From Candidatus Sumerlaeota bacterium (lineage in GTDB: Bacteria > Sumerlaeota > Sumerlaeia > Sumerlaeales > Sumerlaeaceae): a stretch of 64,000 nucleotides of DNA. Every line of letters begins with the position of its first letter. Position 1 is the stretch's first letter. The translations under genes were made by a program, and so were the position numbers. The DNA is taken from the NCBI GenBank assembly GCA_017161655.1, contig JADFCV010000003.1, positions 288,849 to 352,848 on the forward strand. Reading direction: 5' to 3'. Below are positions 36,326 to 45,197 of the stretch, piece by piece. The notes under the pieces are model-generated. The model worked only from the letters and a program-made list of their open reading frames with translations. It was not told where the DNA came from and did no database searches.

Positions 36326-37213
36326 GTGCCGGAAAAAGAACAGCGTGTGCTGAAGCTCGGCCTCCCGAAGGGAAGTTTGCAGGAAGCGACCCTGGCACTT
36401 TTCCGTAAAGCGGGGTTCAACTTCGTTGTCGGTGCCCGCTCATATCACGCCACATGCGACGATCCGGAGATTTCCGCCATTCTCATTCGGGCGCAGGAAA
36501 TGTCGCGCTATGTGGAAGAGGGCGTTTTCGATGTGGGGCTTACAGGCCTCGACTGGATTCTCGAGAATCGCTCGAAAGTCGTGGAAGTTGCGGACCTCAT
36601 TTACGCGAAGCAGAGCATGCGTCCGGTGCGGTGGGTGCTTGCAGTGCCCGAGGCAAGTCCTTTTAAGACCGTGAAAGATCTGCGGGGGAAGCGCATTGCA
36701 ACGGAAGTCGTCAATATCACCCGCGACTATTTGGCGCGTCACAAAGTGAAAGCTGAGGTTGAGTTTTCCTGGGGTGCAACCGAAGCTAAGGCGCCCGATC
36801 TGGTGGACGCGATTGTTGAGGTTACGGAAACGGGCAGCTCGCTGCGCGCTAACAAGTATCGAATCATTGATACGGTGTTGGAGTCGTGGACGAAACTGAT
36901 CGCAAATTCGAAGGCGATGCGCGATCCGTGGAAACGCAAGAAGATTGAGAATATCGCGATGCTGCTCGACGCGGCGATCAAGGCGGAAGGGAAAGTCGGG
37001 CTCAAGATGAATGTGCCACGCAAGAAACTCGACGCTGTGCTTGCCGTCTTGCCTGCGATCACATCACCCACGATTTCAAATCTCACGGATTCCACCTACG
37101 TGGCGCTTGAGACAGTGATTGATGAATCGCTGGTGAAACAGCTCATTCCTGATCTCAAGCGCGCGGGAGCGGTCGGGATTATTGAGTATCCCTTGAACAA
37201 GATCATTTATTGA
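36326..37213 (+). CDS. hisG: ATP phosphoribosyltransferase HisG (long form)
   Basis: First step of histidine biosynthesis: ATP plus PRPP to phosphoribosyl-ATP. 295 residues with [57 protein letters not shown] (PRPP-binding) and a C-terminal ACT-like regulatory domain ([32 protein letters not shown]). The C-terminal domain marks the long form, active without HisZ and inhibited by histidine. GTG 36326 is used; a GTG seven codons later is possible. It follows the LysM-protein gene by 20 bases, and a terminator follows; no other his genes are near. Confidence 0.95.
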   Translation: MPEKEQRVLKLGLPKGSLQEATLALFRKAGFNFVVGARSYHATCDDPEISAILIRAQEMSRYVEEGVFDVGLTGLDWILENRSKVVEVADLIYAKQSMRPVRWVLAVPEASPFKTVKDLRGKRIATEVVNITRDYLARHKVKAEVEFSWGATEAKAPDLVDAIVEVTETGSSLRANKYRIIDTVLESWTKLIANSKAMRDPWKRKKIENIAMLLDAAIKAEGKVGLKMNVPRKKLDAVLAVLPAITSPTISNLTDSTYVALETVIDESLVKQLIPDLKRAGAVGIIEYPLNKIIY

Positions 37214-37272
37214 GTGGGCTCATTCGCGAGCGCATCCAGCTGGGCGTCATTCGCAAAGCCTATGATTTTTGG

Positions 37273-37306
37273 AAGCCACGTGCAGTAGGTGCGTGGCTTT
37301 TTCTTT
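37273..37306 (+). terminator. Rho-independent terminator after hisG
   Basis: An 8-bp stem, AAGCCACG/CGTGGCTT, with an 11-base loop, followed by TTTCTTTT. It is 60 bases downstream of the hisG stop. Confidence 0.75.
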
Positions 37307-37390
37307 TAGCGAAGCAGACTGCGACGGACGCCGGGGCGAACCGGTGTTCTGTGCTCTTCCGGGCACACGTGCGTCAGGGGGGTGTGTGTT

Positions 37391-38170
37391 CTAAACGGTG
37401 AATGTGAGACCGTCATAGGCTAGCTGGATATTGGGAGGAAGTTTAGCGTTCGTGTCCTCATGCTCGAGATCGTGGCACATGTGGATGAAATAGGTTTGTT
37501 CTGCTCCCACACGCTGGGCTACTTCTAAAGCCTCGCTGAGGCTCATGTGCGTGGGATGTGGGCGGTGACGAAGGGCGCTCGTCACGAGAATTCTGACGCC
37601 GCGCAAAAGCTCGAATGACGAGTCTGGAATCGAGCTGACATCGGTGAGCCACGCGAACCTTTCAAAACGGAAACCGACGATTGGCATCTTCCCATGAAAG
37701 ACGGGAACGGGGCGAATGGGGATTCCGCGGACTTCGAAATCCCCGTGGATTTCGTGCACAGTGAACTCGGGAATGCCACCACCAGGCGGAGGCGGTTGAA
37801 AGCAATAGGAGAAGCGGCGGCGGATCTCCGTCAGGCTTTCGGGTGTAGCGTAAAGATCGATGGCGTGTCCATGAATCATGTTGAATGCACGCAAATCATC
37901 AAGCCCGCCGATATGGTCGGTATGCGTGTGTGTGATGAGAACGAAGTCGACATCCTCCACGCCGTTCGCTAGCGCTTGCGTTCGAAAGTCCGTCCCGCAG
38001 TCAATGAGGAAACGACTCCCCCTATGCTCAATATAGGCGCACGAGCGCATCCGCTTGTTGCGTGGATTGGTGGAACGACATACCGCGCATCGACATCCCA
38101 AAGTGGGCACACCAGCGGAAGTTCCCGAACCGAGAACCGTGACTCGCATGAGATCGTTGGAAGATGTCAT
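37391..38170 (-). CDS. PhnP-like metallo-beta-lactamase-fold phosphodiesterase
   Basis: 259 residues. MBL-fold metal ligands: ITHTHTDHIGGLDD (HxHxDH), PVFHG-type His, LTDVSS and a late His pair (HMCHDLEH). The N-terminal GSGTSAGVPTLGCRCAVC has the Cys-rich zinc site of PhnP-type cyclic ribose phosphate phosphodiesterases. PhnP opens 5-phosphoribosyl-1,2-cyclic phosphate; homologues outside phn operons, as here, are often of unknown substrate or related to YycJ/lipoyl-associated MBL proteins. It diverges from ruvA across 231 bases. Confidence 0.8.
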   Translation of the reverse strand: MTSSNDLMRVTVLGSGTSAGVPTLGCRCAVCRSTNPRNKRMRSCAYIEHRGSRFLIDCGTDFRTQALANGVEDVDFVLITHTHTDHIGGLDDLRAFNMIHGHAIDLYATPESLTEIRRRFSYCFQPPPPGGGIPEFTVHEIHGDFEVRGIPIRPVPVFHGKMPIVGFRFERFAWLTDVSSIPDSSFELLRGVRILVTSALRHRPHPTHMSLSEALEVAQRVGAEQTYFIHMCHDLEHEDTNAKLPPNIQLAYDGLTFTV

Positions 38171-38401
38171 TGTTGTGTGCAGTCTCCCATTGTCCTGCAG
38201 TACGACCGAGCGCGCCTTAGCATTCGCAAAAGCACATGTCCGTCTTGATTTGGTATCTTTTTAATATATCACCATGCTAGCTCAGGGCCCGAGCGACAGA
38301 CGACCGGAATCTTGGTTAGGCCCTGCGGACGAAGAACATCTGCTCCGCCCACGAAAGGTAACACTTGCGTTGGGCCGGTCATTGCCGCAAGCGTGATAGC
38401 G

Positions 38402-39016
38402 ATGATCGAGTATCTGCGCGGGATTCTTCTGGAAAATGATGGCGAGCACGTGGTGATTGACGTGCATGGCGTTGGTTACGGCCTGGATGTTCCTGCTTCG
38501 ACAGCTAACGCACTGCCCGCTGTAGGCGAAGAAGTGACCCTCCACACATACCTGGATCTCAAAGAGAATGCGGTGGAGTTATATGGCTTTGCCACACGTG
38601 AAGAGCGCGAAGTTTTTGCAATTTTTCTTGGCGTGTCGGGCATTGGGCCACGCACTGCGCTTTCGATTTTGTCGGCCGTACGAATTGCCGACTTTGCTTC
38701 GGCCGTCATGAACAACGATGTGGCATGGCTGACGCGTATCCCTGGGATCGGAAAAAAAACCGCCGAGCGCCTCATTGTCGAAATTCGCGACAAGATGAAG
38801 GCCTGGGTAAGCGAAGCTCGGCAGCCTGTGGCTGCAACGACTAGCAGGCAAAGCAGCAGTGAAGATACAATTCTGACAGATGTGAGCGCGGCATTACAAG
38901 CACTGGGCTGCAAACAAGCGATTGCTGATCGCGCAGCAGCACGAGCACTGGAGATTCTTGGACCGAAAGCGCCGCTCGAGGAACTTGTGCGAGAGGCGCT
39001 GCGCCACCGCTACTGA
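38402..39016 (+). CDS. ruvA: Holliday junction DNA helicase subunit RuvA
   Basis: 204 residues. The OB-fold N-domain starts MIEYLRGILLENDGEHVVIDVHGVGYGLDVP; two helix-hairpin-helix motifs follow (FLGVSGIGPRTALSILS and LTRIPGIGKKTAERLIVEI), and domain III (ALQALGCKQAIADRAA) that contacts RuvB is intact. RuvA holds the four-way junction for branch migration by RuvB. ATG 38402 gives the family's usual start; the frame reaches 38312. ruvB and ruvC are not adjacent, unlike in many genomes. Confidence 0.95.
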   Translation: MIEYLRGILLENDGEHVVIDVHGVGYGLDVPASTANALPAVGEEVTLHTYLDLKENAVELYGFATREEREVFAIFLGVSGIGPRTALSILSAVRIADFASAVMNNDVAWLTRIPGIGKKTAERLIVEIRDKMKAWVSEARQPVAATTSRQSSSEDTILTDVSAALQALGCKQAIADRAAARALEILGPKAPLEELVREALRHRY

Positions 39017-39083
39017 CCGCATGAAGATCGAAAGGTGAGACCGGCTGTGAAACTCGGCTGCTGGTGCCGCCCATGGCTTCTGG

Positions 39084-39839
39084 CTAGGGGCGCTTGCGCA
39101 AGACAACGGGTGATCCGCCGGGGCGCTGAACAGTGACACTGTCAGGGGTAATGTCGAGAACCCGAAAATTCTCGTACACGCCACCCTTGCGGACACTTAG
39201 GCCATTCACAATCGCCATCGGACTTTGAGGATCATAAAGGATCGGACCTAGAACGAACTCCTGAGTATCATCCGACGAGGCGGACACGGGCGACGCGCGA
39301 AGACCTGGAGCACTCGTTCTTCCCGCGGGAGGCAGTACTTCGCGCTCCGCCAGATTGACGCTCGTCGGACTTACTGGATTGAGAAGCTCATGCATGGGGA
39401 CAGGCGTAGGCAAGTCCACTGCTGCCGACCGGTCTAGCCGGGAAGGGGGATTCGGAGCCGCCACTGCAGCTTGCTGAGGCGGAGTGATGCCCCCAGCGGC
39501 TACGCTTGGCGCGGGACCGCCCTGAGCTGCGGATACAGCAACGGTCGTTGGGGCAAGCGCCATGCTTGGAGCCGCGGGCGAAGCGCCTTGGAGACTTTGC
39601 GTCCACTGCTGCAGCCGTTGCTGGAGAAAAAGGATTGCGCCCACCACAAGAGAGAGCGTTATCAGCGAGGAAATAACAATGCTTGTGATGACAAGCCCCA
39701 CACGCGAACGACGCTGGACGACGGCCTTCGGCGTAACAACGGCGGGAGTCGGCACATCGAACAGTGTTGCCACTTTGGACTCATCCTGCTGGCTGCGTTC
39801 TCGACGCGCTTTTTCCAGAGCTTTGAGGATCGTACTCAT
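39084..39839 (-). CDS. gspB: GspB-like type II secretion accessory protein
   Basis: 251 residues. The start MSTILKALEKARRER resembles the cytosolic tail of GspB (MSxIL.AL.KAxxER). One membrane helix follows (VGLVITSIVISSLITLSLVVGAILF), then a Pro/Ala-rich periplasmic linker and a C-terminal domain (GPILYDPQSPMAIVNGLSVRKGG, SVTVQRPGGSPVVLRK) as in the GspB/PilP-like fold. GspB pairs with GspA to open peptidoglycan and place the secretin. The gene begins 3 bases after gspA. No other type II secretion genes are present. Confidence 0.75.
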   Translation of the reverse strand: MSTILKALEKARRERSQQDESKVATLFDVPTPAVVTPKAVVQRRSRVGLVITSIVISSLITLSLVVGAILFLQQRLQQWTQSLQGASPAAPSMALAPTTVAVSAAQGGPAPSVAAGGITPPQQAAVAAPNPPSRLDRSAAVDLPTPVPMHELLNPVSPTSVNLAEREVLPPAGRTSAPGLRASPVSASSDDTQEFVLGPILYDPQSPMAIVNGLSVRKGGVYENFRVLDITPDSVTVQRPGGSPVVLRKRP

Positions 39840-39842
39840 AGC

Positions 39843-41702
39843 TCAATCTCCTGTTGCTGCGAGATGCGGGCCATTGTCCATCATACGGCTGTTGAGCAGC
39901 ATGGCCGTAAGATCGTCTATTTGACCTGTTTCGCGCAACTTGTAATAGGCTTGGAATTTCTTGATCGCCTCCGAAGTGTCCACATCGTATTTCCCGCTCG
40001 CATTGGCGAGATAGCCGCGCTTGACGAGATACTCCTGGAGCTGACGAACCCTCTCGCTCGATTCGCCGCGCTGAATCGAAGTGAGTTGATTTACATCGAC
40101 GAAGACAGCACTGGCACTATCGAAGCGCTTGAGGAAATCTTTGGTCTTGTAAGTCTTCACTCCCCAGACGGGATCGCCAACTGTCACAGCTTCGCCTTCG
40201 ACGCGCAAGAGGACAACATACTCGCTTTGATCGGGTGCGGGATCTTTCATGCGGACGATGAGGGGGATGTTATACTTTATGACGTCATAGAAAGAGCCCG
40301 GAAGGCGCAGCTCGCGAAGTTTCACACTATCCGATTGCAGCACGCCGTTGATAATTTGATCGTCACCAAGTTTGGCCAATTCTGTAAGATCCACGTGGAA
40401 TCCCCACATCTTCAGGAGGCTGAACTGGGCCGCACGCAGAGCTGCTTTCGGGTTGTTGACGCGCACGAGTGGAACGTTTTTCTCGTACTTCCAGTGAGGA
40501 TTCTTCCGCCGAAGAGTGTCCCAATCGGGAGTCGGCGTCGGCGCAGCTTTTGTTGCGGAAGGTGGTTCCGTTGTTACATCGGTTGCAGTTGCAACTTCGG
40601 CGAGATCGCTGTCGGGATTGCCACGTTTGAGTTCGAGCGGCTGTTCAGGTTTGAGCTGACCAGGCGCTGGGGTCGGAGTAATACGCGGCTGGTAGTCGAG
40701 ACCTTCGGAGGCTCGGACATTGGCGAGCTTGATGCCAACTGCTATGGCAATTGCCAGAGCAAGGGTGGCGCCGGCTCCAATGCCGATCCATGTGACAAGT
40801 TTTCTACCTGCTTTCTTTGCCGCCTCTGGATCGAGGCGTGGAAGAGAAAAGCTCGACTTGCCCTTTGTGGTCGAGTCACTGGGAAGCTCTCCGCCACGAG
40901 TCACCTCATCAATCGCCCGCTGCATGATGCGCTCGTCCACAGTGGTTGTTGCTTCGGCATAACATGCGAGGAGAGCACGATCGCAGATCACATTGATACG
41001 GCGCGGAATTCCACGACTCGCATTAAAAAGTAAGCGCAGGGCTTCAGGGGTGAACTCGATGGCAACGCTTGCACGCGCGACAAAAAGCCGGTGCTGGATA
41101 TAGGCGAGAACTTCCGACTCGGTGAGAGCCGTAAGGTGGTACTTCACTGCGATGCGTTGGTTCAGCTGTTCAAGCTGACTGTGAGACAGAGTGTCACGCA
41201 GCTCGGGTTGCCCCACGAGAACTATTTGCAGGAGCTTCTCGTTCTCGGTTTCGAGGTTTGAAAGCATGCGGATCTGCTCGAGAACGTCGGGCTGAAGATT
41301 TTGTGCCTCATCAATGATGAGCACCACGTTGTGTCTTTTTTGGTTTTGCTCGAGCAGGAAGCGGTTGAGCTCGTCGATAAGTCCCTTCTTGGTGCTGTAA
41401 AAAGAGGGGATCTGGAATTCGTCGTTGATAGCTTTGAGCAGTTCGATTTCCGAAAGCCCAGGGTTGAGGATGAGCGCAAGGTGTACGTCGTTGCGGCGCG
41501 ACAGTTCGTTGACGAAAGCGCGGCAGACGGTTGTCTTCCCTGAGCCAATTTCACCGGTCAGCAAGATGAACCCTTTACGTTCACTCACGCCATAGGTCAG
41601 TGCCGCTAAAGCCTCACGGTGCCGCTCGCTGAGGAAAAGAAAACGCGAGTCGGGCGTGAGGTTGAAAGGCTCTTCAGCTAGGCCGAAAAATTTCTTATAC
41701 AT
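39843..41702 (-). CDS. gspA: GspA/ExeA-like ATPase with C39-like and peptidoglycan-binding domains
   Basis: 619 residues. Cytosolic AAA+ module: MYKKFFGLAEEPFNLTPD, Walker A GEIGSGKTT, Walker B LIIDEAQN, sensor VGQPEL and the C-terminal RGIPRRINVICDRALL block. A membrane helix near residue 300 (IGIGAGATLALAIAIAVGI) leads to a periplasmic part with a C39-peptidase-like domain (about 400-540; AQFSLLKMWGF, YVVLLRVEGEAVTVGDP) and a PG_binding_1 motif (VRQLQEYLVKRGYLANASGKYD). This is the architecture of ExeA/GspA, which uses ATP to remodel or bind murein during secretin assembly. I see no catalytic Cys in the C39-like part. Confidence 0.85.
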   Translation of the reverse strand: MYKKFFGLAEEPFNLTPDSRFLFLSERHREALAALTYGVSERKGFILLTGEIGSGKTTVCRAFVNELSRRNDVHLALILNPGLSEIELLKAINDEFQIPSFYSTKKGLIDELNRFLLEQNQKRHNVVLIIDEAQNLQPDVLEQIRMLSNLETENEKLLQIVLVGQPELRDTLSHSQLEQLNQRIAVKYHLTALTESEVLAYIQHRLFVARASVAIEFTPEALRLLFNASRGIPRRINVICDRALLACYAEATTTVDERIMQRAIDEVTRGGELPSDSTTKGKSSFSLPRLDPEAAKKAGRKLVTWIGIGAGATLALAIAIAVGIKLANVRASEGLDYQPRITPTPAPGQLKPEQPLELKRGNPDSDLAEVATATDVTTEPPSATKAAPTPTPDWDTLRRKNPHWKYEKNVPLVRVNNPKAALRAAQFSLLKMWGFHVDLTELAKLGDDQIINGVLQSDSVKLRELRLPGSFYDVIKYNIPLIVRMKDPAPDQSEYVVLLRVEGEAVTVGDPVWGVKTYKTKDFLKRFDSASAVFVDVNQLTSIQRGESSERVRQLQEYLVKRGYLANASGKYDVDTSEAIKKFQAYYKLRETGQIDDLTAMLLNSRMMDNGPHLAATGD

Positions 41703-41861
41703 TTGGCTCCTACACGTTTGCGTTCAGCGGGCGGCGCTGCGCTCTGGCTCATCTTCTGAGACAACGGCACCACGTGAAAGTTCGTATCTGTTGATTCCGA
41801 GCGCAATAAATTCGTTCCCTCTAAGGTGACAAGGCAAGCACGATGCCACCCGCACAATGCA

Positions 41862-42143
41862 TCATAAATACTCCAAATGCTGATCAATTACCTCGAAATC
41901 CGCGGCTGTTTCGAGATCTCGCATGATTTTCTGGAGCACGGATTCCACCTGGGCTCGGTTCGCCGCCACTGTCACAATGGCCAGGATTGCACTGCGCCAA
42001 ATGTCATGATCATCCACTTCGGCCACTGCACAGTTGTAATGTGTGCGCAGGCGATGGATTGTCTTGCTCAACACGCTGCGTTTGTCTTTCAGCGAATTAC
42101 ACATGGGGATCAGCAGGCGGACTCGCTGCGAACCAATAACCAC
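41862..42143 (-). CDS. DUF503 family protein (YlxP-like)
   Basis: 93 residues of the small DUF503 alpha/beta family, recognised by LIPMCNSLKDKRSVLSKTIHRLR, FNCAVAEVDDHD-like sequence YNCAVAEVDDHD and a final LETAADFEVIDQHLEYL. These proteins usually sit between infB and rbfA and are suspected to assist ribosome maturation; here neither neighbour is present. The second GTG (42143) is used as start because AAAGGAG is 8 bases upstream; the first GTG (42152) leaves no spacer. Confidence 0.85.
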   Translation of the reverse strand: MVIGSQRVRLLIPMCNSLKDKRSVLSKTIHRLRTHYNCAVAEVDDHDIWRSAILAIVTVAANRAQVESVLQKIMRDLETAADFEVIDQHLEYL

Positions 42144-42297
42144 CGTCGTCACTCCTTTGTCCTAGTGGTTCAACGATGAATCATGGCGCCCCGCTGTGAC
42201 GGAGCAAAGACGAATCACGTCGATCCTTCTTGCGTTTTTGAGTTCTCAAGACCACGATAGTGCTTCTGACATCTCTGGAGCTGTTGCAAAGCTCGCC

Positions 42298-43194
42298 TCA
42301 GTACTCCTCTTCGCCTCGCAGGAAACGAAACTGGAGCACAGCAAAAACCATGACAATCACGAAAAGAATCATGGCCTCCGCACTGGCCAGTCCAAATTCG
42401 CTGTTATCAAAAGCATTCTGATAGATCTCGAAAACGAGCGAGGTTGATTGATTTGCTGGCCGCCCACGGGTCATGACGTAGACGGGAGTAAAGATTTTGA
42501 AGGATTCGATCGTGCTTATGACGACAAGATAAAGTGTCGTCGGTTTGAGCAGAGGCAGGATGACCGTGCGCCATTTCTGCCATCGGTTCGCGCCATCGAT
42601 TTCAGCGGATTCAAGCAGTTCGGGAGGGATGCGGCCCAGCGCCGCCACGTAGAGTATGATGCCTGCCCCTGGGGCATACGGGATGCTGCTGAGAATGATG
42701 GTGCCCACAGCAGCCCATCGTTCGCTGAACCATGCGACCCCTGGATGGCCAAACCAGCGCAGCACAACATTGATGAGACCATTGTGCTCCGTGAACATCC
42801 ACTGCCAGACGATTGCAATGATCACTGCGCTGATGATTCCAGGCAGATAGAACGCGGCTTTGAAGAAGTTTTGCACGCGTTGGGGGAGCGGAAAGATCAT
42901 CCCGGCGACGACAAGGGCAATGGCAATGTTCACGGGAACGAGGACCACCGTGATCACGGCGGTATTCGCTAGAGCAACCCAGAAATCCTCACGGAAAACA
43001 GGATCGAAAAGGAGTGTGGTAAAATTTTCCAAGCCTACCCACGGACTGCCCAGGATTCCGTGACCGACCTGGTAGTCTTTGAAGGCAAGCAAGACGGCTC
43101 CGACGACCGGAATGACGACGAAAAAGAAAAACAATACAAGGTTGGGGGCTGCAAATGCCAATCCCCACCATTTTCGTCGAGTTTCGAGGCGCAT
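42298..43194 (-). CDS. Sugar ABC transporter permease (MalF/UgpA-like)
   Basis: 298 residues, six membrane helices. Starts with the usual KWWGLAFAAPNLVLFFFFVVIPV and has the EAA-loop ELLESAEIDGANRWQKWRTVILPLLKP that docks on the ATPase, and the late GRPANQSTSLVFEIYQNAF. It matches the MalF-side subunit of carbohydrate-uptake (CUT1) systems. The MalG-side permease, binding protein and ATPase are all missing from the neighbourhood; the downstream gene is DUF503. It may be an orphan served by components elsewhere. Confidence 0.88.
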   Translation of the reverse strand: MRLETRRKWWGLAFAAPNLVLFFFFVVIPVVGAVLLAFKDYQVGHGILGSPWVGLENFTTLLFDPVFREDFWVALANTAVITVVLVPVNIAIALVVAGMIFPLPQRVQNFFKAAFYLPGIISAVIIAIVWQWMFTEHNGLINVVLRWFGHPGVAWFSERWAAVGTIILSSIPYAPGAGIILYVAALGRIPPELLESAEIDGANRWQKWRTVILPLLKPTTLYLVVISTIESFKIFTPVYVMTRGRPANQSTSLVFEIYQNAFDNSEFGLASAEAMILFVIVMVFAVLQFRFLRGEEEY

Positions 43195-43282
43195 CGGAGC
43201 CGCTGCTTTCTGCTGCTGTATCGCTGGCAGAGCTCAGAGAGTTCCCCAACGATCGCAAGCTAGACTTTCACCGACAGAAGAA

Positions 43283-43372
43283 CTATTTGCGCTGGTGCCG
43301 CATGCGTTTGCGCAACTTTTTATACTTGTGCTTACGTATCTTTTTACGGCGCCATTTGATAACGCTACCCAC
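43283..43372 (-). CDS. Mini ribosomal protein, bS22/AURKAIP1-COX24 type (29 residues)
   Basis: A 29-codon gene that a length cut-off hides. GTG 43372 is preceded by AAGGAGGA with a 4-base spacer, one of the best ribosome binding sites in the window. The product starts GSVIKWRRKKIRKHK, continues as almost pure Lys/Arg/His and ends RMRHQRK. This is the pattern of the bacterial AURKAIP1/COX24-domain mini-protein, the bS22 protein seen on mycobacterial small ribosomal subunits and homologous to mitochondrial mS38. It lies 88 bases upstream of the ABC permease on the same strand. The rest of the 313-base gap (43195-43507) shows nothing else. Confidence 0.85.
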   Translation of the reverse strand: MGSVIKWRRKKIRKHKYKKLRKRMRHQRK

Positions 43373-43507
43373 AAAATCCTCCTTGGTTTATGTTCACGGA
43401 TTTTCGGTGCAGTGTGCACATACAGCACGCAAGGAAAACTTACTCATGCGCAAGAAATGTCAAAGCCTGCAGAAGTGTCGTCGAGATAGTGGAGTAATAG
43501 CGCTGAT

Positions 43508-45019
43508 ATGACTCAACTTCTTCCCGAGGAAAAGCCCCAGCCGCTGAAGGGCGAGTATTGGGCGTTGATCTTCGCGACCTTGGCTGCTCTGGCCATTCGC
43601 CTCTTCCGCCTGGATTATCGGAGCATGTGGACGGATGAATTCCATACGCTCAACGCGACTTTACTGCCATGGAAGGAGCTCATCCTTGAGCGGATGAGAG
43701 CCGGCCACCTGCCGACCTATTTTCTTTTCATGAAGGTCTGGACACAGGCTTTTGGCACAAGCGACTGGGCGCTGCGTCTGCCGTCGGCGCTTGCTGGGGC
43801 ACTCATTGTTCCAGCAGTCTATTATTTCGCGAGGCCGTGGCTTTCCTCACGAATAACGTGGGTGCTCGTGGCGCTGGCCGCCGTGAACGGTACGGCAGTC
43901 TGGGCTTCGCAGGAAGCGCGGATGTACTCGATGTTACTGGCGGCGGCAACCTTCGCACACGGTGCATTCTTGAGGGCCGCTCTTCTCGGGGAAGGGCGCG
44001 CCTGGTTGACGTACTGGTTTTCTGCCGTCATTGCCACGGCTCTGCAACCGGTCATGTTTCTCTCCGTATTAGCACACGGCCTGTTTCTCCTTGTCTATCG
44101 CCGAGCTCATCCATCGGTTGCCCTGCTGCGCAAATGGCTCCCTGTCGTGGTCGTTGTGATTCCGCTGATGGTTGGCGTAGCCTTTCTTCAGCAGAAGCGA
44201 GCCATTGAGTTTGAAAGCCACGATGCGCGAGATTTCGTGCGAGACCTCGGACGGATCAGCGGGATTTTTGTGAAGCGCCTGGGACTCGTGGCGTTTGGGG
44301 TATCAGCTGACACCGGTCGGTGGCGTGCGCTGACAAGCGTTGTGTTAATCATTTGCCTTAGCATGGCGTTTTTTGGATGGCGCCGGCGGAGATCTGAAGA
44401 TCCGTCTTTTGCAACCTCTGTTCAAGCTGGCGCTTTACGATTTGCTGCATGGGCTACTGCTTTCCCACTGGTTGGCCTTTACCTCTCCAGTTTCTGGCTC
44501 GAACACGTTGCGGGCAATGAACGTTATCTCATACCAACGTGTGTGCCTCTCTGGACCCTGGCCGTCTGGGGTTGTTTTGAGCAGAAACGAGCGACCTGGC
44601 GCGATGTCGTGATTGGTGCGGGCATCATTCTTTTAGCGGTCGGGCTTGTGCGTCACTGGCGCGACAGAGGCCTCGGCGGAAGAGAGATTGTTCAGTTTGT
44701 CAATCGCCATGCGCTACCGAACGATGTGCTTGTGTGCAGGGCGACGCCAACGATGCGCCTCATGATTCAGCATTACAGTCACCGCCCACTAGAGGTGTGT
44801 ACAGTCCCCGAACCAACTGCGAAGACAAAGGTGGAAGACGACACTGCTTATCAAATTCTGCTGAACTGCCTCGGGACGCGCTCTCGGTTCTGGCTTATCG
44901 AGTATCGCGGCAAAGGAAGCTTTCTAAGAGAGATTATCGCCAGTCACCCGGAGCAATTTGTTATTGTAAAAGAAAAAACAATCGAGCAGGCACGCACAGC
45001 CCTGATCAAGCGACGATGA
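43508..45019 (+). CDS. Glycosyltransferase family 39-like membrane protein
   Basis: 503 residues with about ten or more membrane helices. The first extracytoplasmic loop has RSMWTDEFHTLN, the acidic pair of GT-C enzymes, and WASQEARMYSMLLA follows a later helix, both typical of the dolichyl-phosphate-mannose-protein mannosyltransferase/ArnT-like group. The C-terminal 90 residues form a small soluble domain (IVQFVNRHALPNDVLVC). It should move a sugar from a polyprenyl carrier onto an outside acceptor. asnB follows on the same strand after 178 bases; no sign of coupling. Confidence 0.78.
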   Translation: MTQLLPEEKPQPLKGEYWALIFATLAALAIRLFRLDYRSMWTDEFHTLNATLLPWKELILERMRAGHLPTYFLFMKVWTQAFGTSDWALRLPSALAGALIVPAVYYFARPWLSSRITWVLVALAAVNGTAVWASQEARMYSMLLAAATFAHGAFLRAALLGEGRAWLTYWFSAVIATALQPVMFLSVLAHGLFLLVYRRAHPSVALLRKWLPVVVVVIPLMVGVAFLQQKRAIEFESHDARDFVRDLGRISGIFVKRLGLVAFGVSADTGRWRALTSVVLIICLSMAFFGWRRRRSEDPSFATSVQAGALRFAAWATAFPLVGLYLSSFWLEHVAGNERYLIPTCVPLWTLAVWGCFEQKRATWRDVVIGAGIILLAVGLVRHWRDRGLGGREIVQFVNRHALPNDVLVCRATPTMRLMIQHYSHRPLEVCTVPEPTAKTKVEDDTAYQILLNCLGTRSRFWLIEYRGKGSFLREIIASHPEQFVIVKEKTIEQARTALIKRR

Positions 45020-45197
45020 GGGAACGCAGTGGCGAAGTGATGCGGCCTCGCCGTCGATATGAGCCGTGGACGACGATATTTTCTTGTGAGTCTATCTCAT
45101 CTAGCCATGTTTTCAAGGCTGAGCCAGGGCTAGGCCAAACGAACTTTCTTTTGCATTTCGAATTCGGCCCATTTTTTGTTAGCGAAAGATTCGTCTC

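Noticed and set aside
39471-41033. 520-residue open frame on the plus strand
   Set aside because: Antisense shadow of gspB and gspA; its sequence is low-complexity Cys/Arg-rich and has no recognisable domain.
41703-41861. tRNA gene in the gap upstream of gspA
   Set aside because: No T-loop (GTTCGA-type) or acceptor stem pairing could be assembled.
43155-43511. 118-residue plus-strand open frame in the gap before the GT39-like gene
   Set aside because: No start signal or family match; the minus strand of the same stretch encodes the mini ribosomal-type protein with a strong ribosome binding site.
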